Both the position numbers and the translations under genes were made by a program. A model generated the notes under the pieces. The model ran no database searches. It saw nothing but the letters and a program-made list of their open reading frames with translations, and was not told the origin of the DNA. Shown one piece after another: positions 60,752 through 64,000 of a stretch of DNA of 64,000 nucleotides (positions within the stretch are counted from its first letter, which is position 1; each line of letters begins with the position of its first letter). The stretch covers positions 124,001 through 188,000 of the forward strand of contig PLUE01000016.1 in assembly GCA_003164785.1 (NCBI GenBank). The letters run 5' to 3'. This stretch comes from Gammaproteobacteria bacterium (GTDB taxonomy: Bacteria > Pseudomonadota > Gammaproteobacteria > Steroidobacterales > Steroidobacteraceae).

Positions 60752-61296
60752 TGTCGGAGGCGGCCAACCTGTCGGAGGCGGCAGTGGCTCTGGGCCGCCG
60801 ACGATTCGTGCAGGTTGTCACCGCGGTGTTGAGCGGTGTGCTGACGGGGCTCGATCGTGCGTGGGCGGTCGAGCTGCATTCGTTGTCGCCGGATCAGTCG
60901 AGCACGCTGCTCGCGATGATTCATACCATCGCGCCGCATGACGGGTTGGACGACGCGGCCTACGCACTCGTCGCGGCGTCGCTGGACGCCGACGCCGCTT
61001 CGTCTGCCGAGAGTCGACGGGTGCTGACCGAGGGACTCGCCGGTCTCGGCGTCGAATTCGCGCACGATCCGGAGCCGGTCCGTGTGCGCAGACTCCAGGC
61101 GGTCGAGCCTTCGCCATTCTTTCAGTCGGTGCGGATCAAGACACTGCTGGTGCTCTACAACAATCCCATTGCGTGGACGCATTTCGGCTACGAGGGCGAG
61201 GCGTTCTCGAAGGGTGGTTATTTGTTGCGGGGATTCAATGACCTGAAGTGGCTGCCCGACGTTCCGATCGCGGCGGCTGGTCGCATGCCGGTATGA
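60751..61296 (+). CDS. Gluconate 2-dehydrogenase subunit 3-like Tat protein
   Basis: A 181-residue protein with a twin-arginine signal (LGRRRFVQVVTAVLSGVLTG near residue 14). The body matches the small subunit of membrane FAD dehydrogenases: LSPDQSSTLLAMIHTIAPHD near 44 and FFQSVRIKTLLVLYNNPIAW near 123. The partner flavin subunit would be the GMC protein next door. The usual cytochrome c subunit is absent. Starts overlapping the lipoyl gene stop (TAATG). Confidence 0.75.
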   Translation: MSEAANLSEAAVALGRRRFVQVVTAVLSGVLTGLDRAWAVELHSLSPDQSSTLLAMIHTIAPHDGLDDAAYALVAASLDADAASSAESRRVLTEGLAGLGVEFAHDPEPVRVRRLQAVEPSPFFQSVRIKTLLVLYNNPIAWTHFGYEGEAFSKGGYLLRGFNDLKWLPDVPIAAAGRMPV

Positions 61297-62861
61297 GCAA
61301 ATTCGATCTCACGGACAGCGATGTCGTCGTCGTGGTCGGATCGGGCGCAGGGGGTGGAACCATGGCTCACGAGCTGACCCGGCGTGGCTTGCGGGTCGTT
61401 CTGTTCGAGGCCGGGCGCCGCGAGACGCTCGCGAGCTTTTCCCAGAATCCCGGCACGGCGTATGCTCAACTGACCTGGCTGGAGCCCCGCTCGCAGACCG
61501 GCACCTGGGATCCGGTCAAGAACTCGCCGAATCAGCCTGCCTGGCATTGCCGCACGGTCGGCGGGACGACGGTGCACTGGACCGGCGCGACGCCGCGCCT
61601 GCGGCGCTACGAGATGCAGGCACGCACGACCTATGGTGACGTGCCGGGCACGTCGTTGGCCGATTGGCCCATCGACTACGAGGAACTCAAGCGCTGGTAT
61701 CTCGTGGCCGAAAGGCGCCTCTGCGTCACGCGGCGCAACGGCAACCCGGGCATGCCGGCATCGAATAATTTCAAGGTGATGTACAACGGCGCGAAGCGGC
61801 TGGGCTACAAGCGGGTCCACACCAATTATCTGGCCATCAACTCGCGGGCCCAGGACGGGCGCGGCTTTTGCATCCAGCAGGGCTTCTGCGTGCAGGGTTG
61901 CAAGGTCGGCGCAAAGTGGAGCACGCTTTACACGGAGATTCCACGGGCGGAGGCCACCGGGCGTCTGGACCTGCGTACCGAATGCTTCGTCACGCGCATC
62001 GAACACGATGCGTCCGGTCGCGCGACCGGGGTGATCTATCGGGACGCAGCGGGGCAAGAGCAGCGCCAGAAGGCGCGCATCATCTGCGTCGCGGGCAATG
62101 CGATCGAGACGGCCCGCTTGCTGCTGCTGTCGGAATCCGCGCGTTTTCCGCAGGGGCTCGCCAACACGTCGGGCCAGGTGGGGCGCAACTACTGCCACCA
62201 TCTGACAGGATTCGTCTGGGGAATATTCGACGAGCCGGTCAATGCCACCCGGGGCGTGGTGCTCGGCGGCGTCGTGGAGGACGAGAATGTCCACGATCCG
62301 AGGCGCGGGTTCGTGGGCGGTTATCACCTGGAACTCGCTTCCCTGGATCTTCCGACACTGCCCCTCGTCGGTCTGCCCTATGGTTGGGGCCGGGATTTCG
62401 CGTCGATCATGGACAACTATCGCAACATGGCCGGCATACTCATCAACGGCGAGGATATGCCGCGATCCGACAATCGGATCACATTGTCCAGGACGCTCAA
62501 AGATCCGCATGGTTTGCCGGTCGCGCACGTCAATTGCGAGGAGCACCCGAACGACATTGCGCTGCGATCACATGCGCAAAGGCAGGCGCGGCGCATGTAC
62601 GAAGCGGTCGGCGCCAAGCGCACGCTGTCGAGCGCGACGCCGCCTGCGACGCATCAAATGGGCACCGCGCGGATGAGCAAGGACCCCGGGCACGGCGTGA
62701 CGACTCCTTTCGGGCGTACGCACGACATTTCAAACCTGTTCATCTCGGACGGCAGCGTTCAGACTACTGCAGGCGCCGCGAATCCCACGTTGACCATCGT
62801 GGCATTGGTGCTCCGGCAGGCGGATTACATCGGTCGGGAGATCTCCGCCGGCAGGCTCTGA
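61293..62861 (+). CDS. GMC-family flavin dehydrogenase (gluconate-dehydrogenase-like large subunit)
   Basis: A 522-residue FAD enzyme: VVVVGSGAGGGTMAHELTRR near residue 11, CRTVGGTTVHWTGATPRLRR near 86, the catalytic His region TPPATHQMGTARMSKDPGHG near 445 and AANPTLTIVALVLRQADYI near the end. No signal of its own; it is probably exported with the Tat-bearing small subunit. Oxidises an alcohol or sugar acid, electron acceptor unknown. The ATG at 61293 overlaps the small subunit stop (ATGA). Confidence 0.85.
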   Translation: MSKFDLTDSDVVVVVGSGAGGGTMAHELTRRGLRVVLFEAGRRETLASFSQNPGTAYAQLTWLEPRSQTGTWDPVKNSPNQPAWHCRTVGGTTVHWTGATPRLRRYEMQARTTYGDVPGTSLADWPIDYEELKRWYLVAERRLCVTRRNGNPGMPASNNFKVMYNGAKRLGYKRVHTNYLAINSRAQDGRGFCIQQGFCVQGCKVGAKWSTLYTEIPRAEATGRLDLRTECFVTRIEHDASGRATGVIYRDAAGQEQRQKARIICVAGNAIETARLLLLSESARFPQGLANTSGQVGRNYCHHLTGFVWGIFDEPVNATRGVVLGGVVEDENVHDPRRGFVGGYHLELASLDLPTLPLVGLPYGWGRDFASIMDNYRNMAGILINGEDMPRSDNRITLSRTLKDPHGLPVAHVNCEEHPNDIALRSHAQRQARRMYEAVGAKRTLSSATPPATHQMGTARMSKDPGHGVTTPFGRTHDISNLFISDGSVQTTAGAANPTLTIVALVLRQADYIGREISAGRL

Positions 62862-62935
62862 GATTCTTGCTGAACCCTCCGTTCCACGGGGAATCAAACC
62901 CCGCGATGGTACCCAATTTCAAAGGACGGGCAGCT

Positions 62936-63535
62936 ATGAGCAATGAACGTGTTGAAAAAGACATGCAGGAGTCACCGACCCGCCCTCCACCAAATTCGCT
63001 GTCGGAACACATCGGCCAGAATATCGAGAGTGTGGTTGCTCTGCAGCGGCGCGAGTGGGAGATGACCAGCCTGTCGCAACGCCGGGTCGAACGTGTCGGC
63101 CGGTTCATCGGGCGGCCGGCTTATCTCGTCGGCCTTCTGGTCTTCGTGGCCATTTGGATTGCGGTGAATCTGGGGCTGGTGTCGTCGGGCAGGACACCCT
63201 GGGATCCCCTGCCATTCGAGTTGCTTGCCGGATTGCTGACGCTGATCGCGCTGCTCACGACGACCATCGTCTTGATCTCACAAAATCGGCAGAGCCACCT
63301 CGAGCAGCAACATACTCATCTGGGGCTGCAGGTCAATCTTCTGACGGAGCAGAAGGTGACGAAGCTGATCCATCTGATGGAGGAGCTTCGCAAGGACCTA
63401 CCGATGGTCAAAAATCGCGTCGACCCTCAAGCGATGGCGATGCAGGAACGCGCTGACGCCAGTCAGGTCATCACGGCCATCGAAGAGGTGGGATTGGCCA
63501 ATGACACCGAGGTTCCACCGGAACAGAGATCTTAG
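62936..63535 (+). CDS. DUF1003 membrane protein
   Basis: A 199-residue protein of the DUF1003 family. Two TM segments (YLVGLLVFVAIWIAVNLGLV near 63 and ELLAGLLTLIALLTTTIVLI near 96) followed by a cytoplasmic coiled region (VNLLTEQKVTKLIHLMEELR near 137) and a short acidic tail. Function unknown. The ATG at 62936 has GGACGG upstream. Probably unrelated to the preceding dehydrogenase operon; convergent with the pseudouridine synthase gene. Confidence 0.85.
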   Translation: MSNERVEKDMQESPTRPPPNSLSEHIGQNIESVVALQRREWEMTSLSQRRVERVGRFIGRPAYLVGLLVFVAIWIAVNLGLVSSGRTPWDPLPFELLAGLLTLIALLTTTIVLISQNRQSHLEQQHTHLGLQVNLLTEQKVTKLIHLMEELRKDLPMVKNRVDPQAMAMQERADASQVITAIEEVGLANDTEVPPEQRS

Positions 63536-64000
63536 CCAGCCGCCGCAGGACGGTGCTTCTGACCCGCTCCTGCGGCGGAACTCTGGCGGGGCACCGCGGC
63601 GATTTCCTGTTCCGTGAGGGCGCGCCATTCGCCCTTCGGAAGATCGCCCAGCCGTAGCGTGCCCACTGCCACCCTGACGAGGCGCAGGACCGAGGCATCG
63701 AACGCGGCCAACAAGCGACGTATCTGGCGGTTGCGGCCCTCTTCCAGCACGATCTCGAGCCATGCATTCCTGCCGCCCATCCGCAGACAGCGGGCGCTCC
63801 TGGCGCCGAGATGTTCGCCGTCGACGTGGACGCCGCGCTCGAGCGAGGCGAGAAAATCGTCATCCGGCAGCCTGTCGACCTGTACGTGATAAGTCTTCTC
63901 GGGACCGGAGCCGGGATCCGTGACCCGGGCCGCCCATTCGGGATCATTGCTGAACAACAGCAGCCCCTCGCTCGCCTTGTCCAACCTCCCAACGGGCGCC
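63532..64000 (-). CDS. rRNA pseudouridine synthase, RsuA/RluB family (partial, N-terminus outside window)
   Basis: 156 residues of the C-terminal catalytic half. The family catalytic motif GRLDKASEGLLLFSND at the window edge has the nucleophilic Asp; EEGRNRQIRRLLAAF near residue 85 and the C-terminal LRLVRVAVGTLRLGDLPKGE are typical for RluB/RluE/RsuA. Converts a uridine of rRNA to pseudouridine. The S4-like N-terminal domain lies beyond base 64000. C-terminal Ala/Gly/Pro tail. Its stop overlaps the DUF1003 end by 4 nt on the other strand. Confidence 0.9.
   Translation of the reverse strand, partial: APVGRLDKASEGLLLFSNDPEWAARVTDPGSGPEKTYHVQVDRLPDDDFLASLERGVHVDGEHLGARSARCLRMGGRNAWLEIVLEEGRNRQIRRLLAAFDASVLRLVRVAVGTLRLGDLPKGEWRALTEQEIAAVPRQSSAAGAGQKHRPAAAG

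Noticed and set aside
1-64000. CRISPR arrays, tRNA or rRNA genes, complete insertion sequences
   Set aside because: No repeat-spacer pattern, cloverleaf or rRNA segment was seen on either strand, and no intact transposase gene occurs.

Overview
This is chromosomal DNA from a high-GC, polarly flagellated Gammaproteobacterium. The fliLMNOPQR-flhBA-flhF-flhG-fliA-motCD order, a halogenase-containing aryl polyene (xanthomonadin-type) pigment locus, and YaiI and YheU homologues point to the Xanthomonadales/Nevskiales/Steroidobacterales part of the class; the sequence alone does not fix the genus. No rRNA, tRNA or CRISPR array was seen.

Layout. (1) 1-6.6 kb, minus strand: a chemotaxis operon cheY-cheA-receptor-cheW-STAS-CheZ-like-cheR (cheR runs off the left edge) behind a good sigma-28 (FliA) promoter. 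A second FliA-type promoter, on the plus strand, precedes a GAF-EAL c-di-GMP phosphodiesterase at 7.2 kb. (2) 8.9-11.5 kb: yaiI, yheU, and fliK behind a consensus sigma-54 promoter whose predicted start lies about 2 nt before the fliK ATG. (3) 11.4-28.3 kb, nearly all minus strand: an aryl polyene biosynthesis and export locus in two operons, from the ACP at 23.65 kb to the ketoreductase at 11.8 kb, and from the halogenase at 28.3 kb to a glycosyltransferase at 24.5 kb, with one plus-strand methyltransferase between. (4) 28.4-32.6 kb: an OmpR-type two-component system and a PepO-like lipoprotein peptidase. (5) 32.7-45.5 kb: the flagellar motor/export operon behind a consensus sigma-54 promoter, ending in fliA, motC, motD and a DUF2802 gene, with an orphan IS605-like element end (possible omegaRNA) after motD. 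(6) 45.5-62.9 kb: an accessory catabolic region. Its most striking part is a plus-strand trio at 49.5-52.9 kb: a LigF-like glutathione S-transferase (beta-etherase), a GMC oxidoreductase and a LigD/LigL-like short-chain dehydrogenase, which together resemble the lignin beta-aryl-ether route. Two perfect dyads lie in the divergent promoter region next to it, facing a benzoylformate-decarboxylase-like enzyme and an MDR reductase. Further right are a VOC protein, a TIM-barrel isomerase, an MFS transporter, the remnant of a TonB-dependent receptor, an E1alpha/E1beta pair with a lone lipoyl domain, and a Tat-exported gluconate-dehydrogenase-subunit-3-like protein with a GMC partner. (7) The right edge has a DUF1003 membrane protein and a partial rRNA pseudouridine synthase.

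How it works together. Sigma-54 sites (fliK, fliL) and FliA sites (cheY operon, EAL gene) fit the usual polar-flagellum cascade: the fliL operon makes the export gate, FlhF/FlhG place the flagellum and FliA is produced at its end, then FliA switches on chemotaxis and a c-di-GMP-lowering enzyme. The pigment locus is self-contained for chain building, activation, esterification and export, but shows one ACP, one KS/CLF pair and no starter-unit enzyme. The catabolic region carries several truncated genes at its boundaries (ADH N-terminus, receptor C-terminus), signs of past insertion and deletion.
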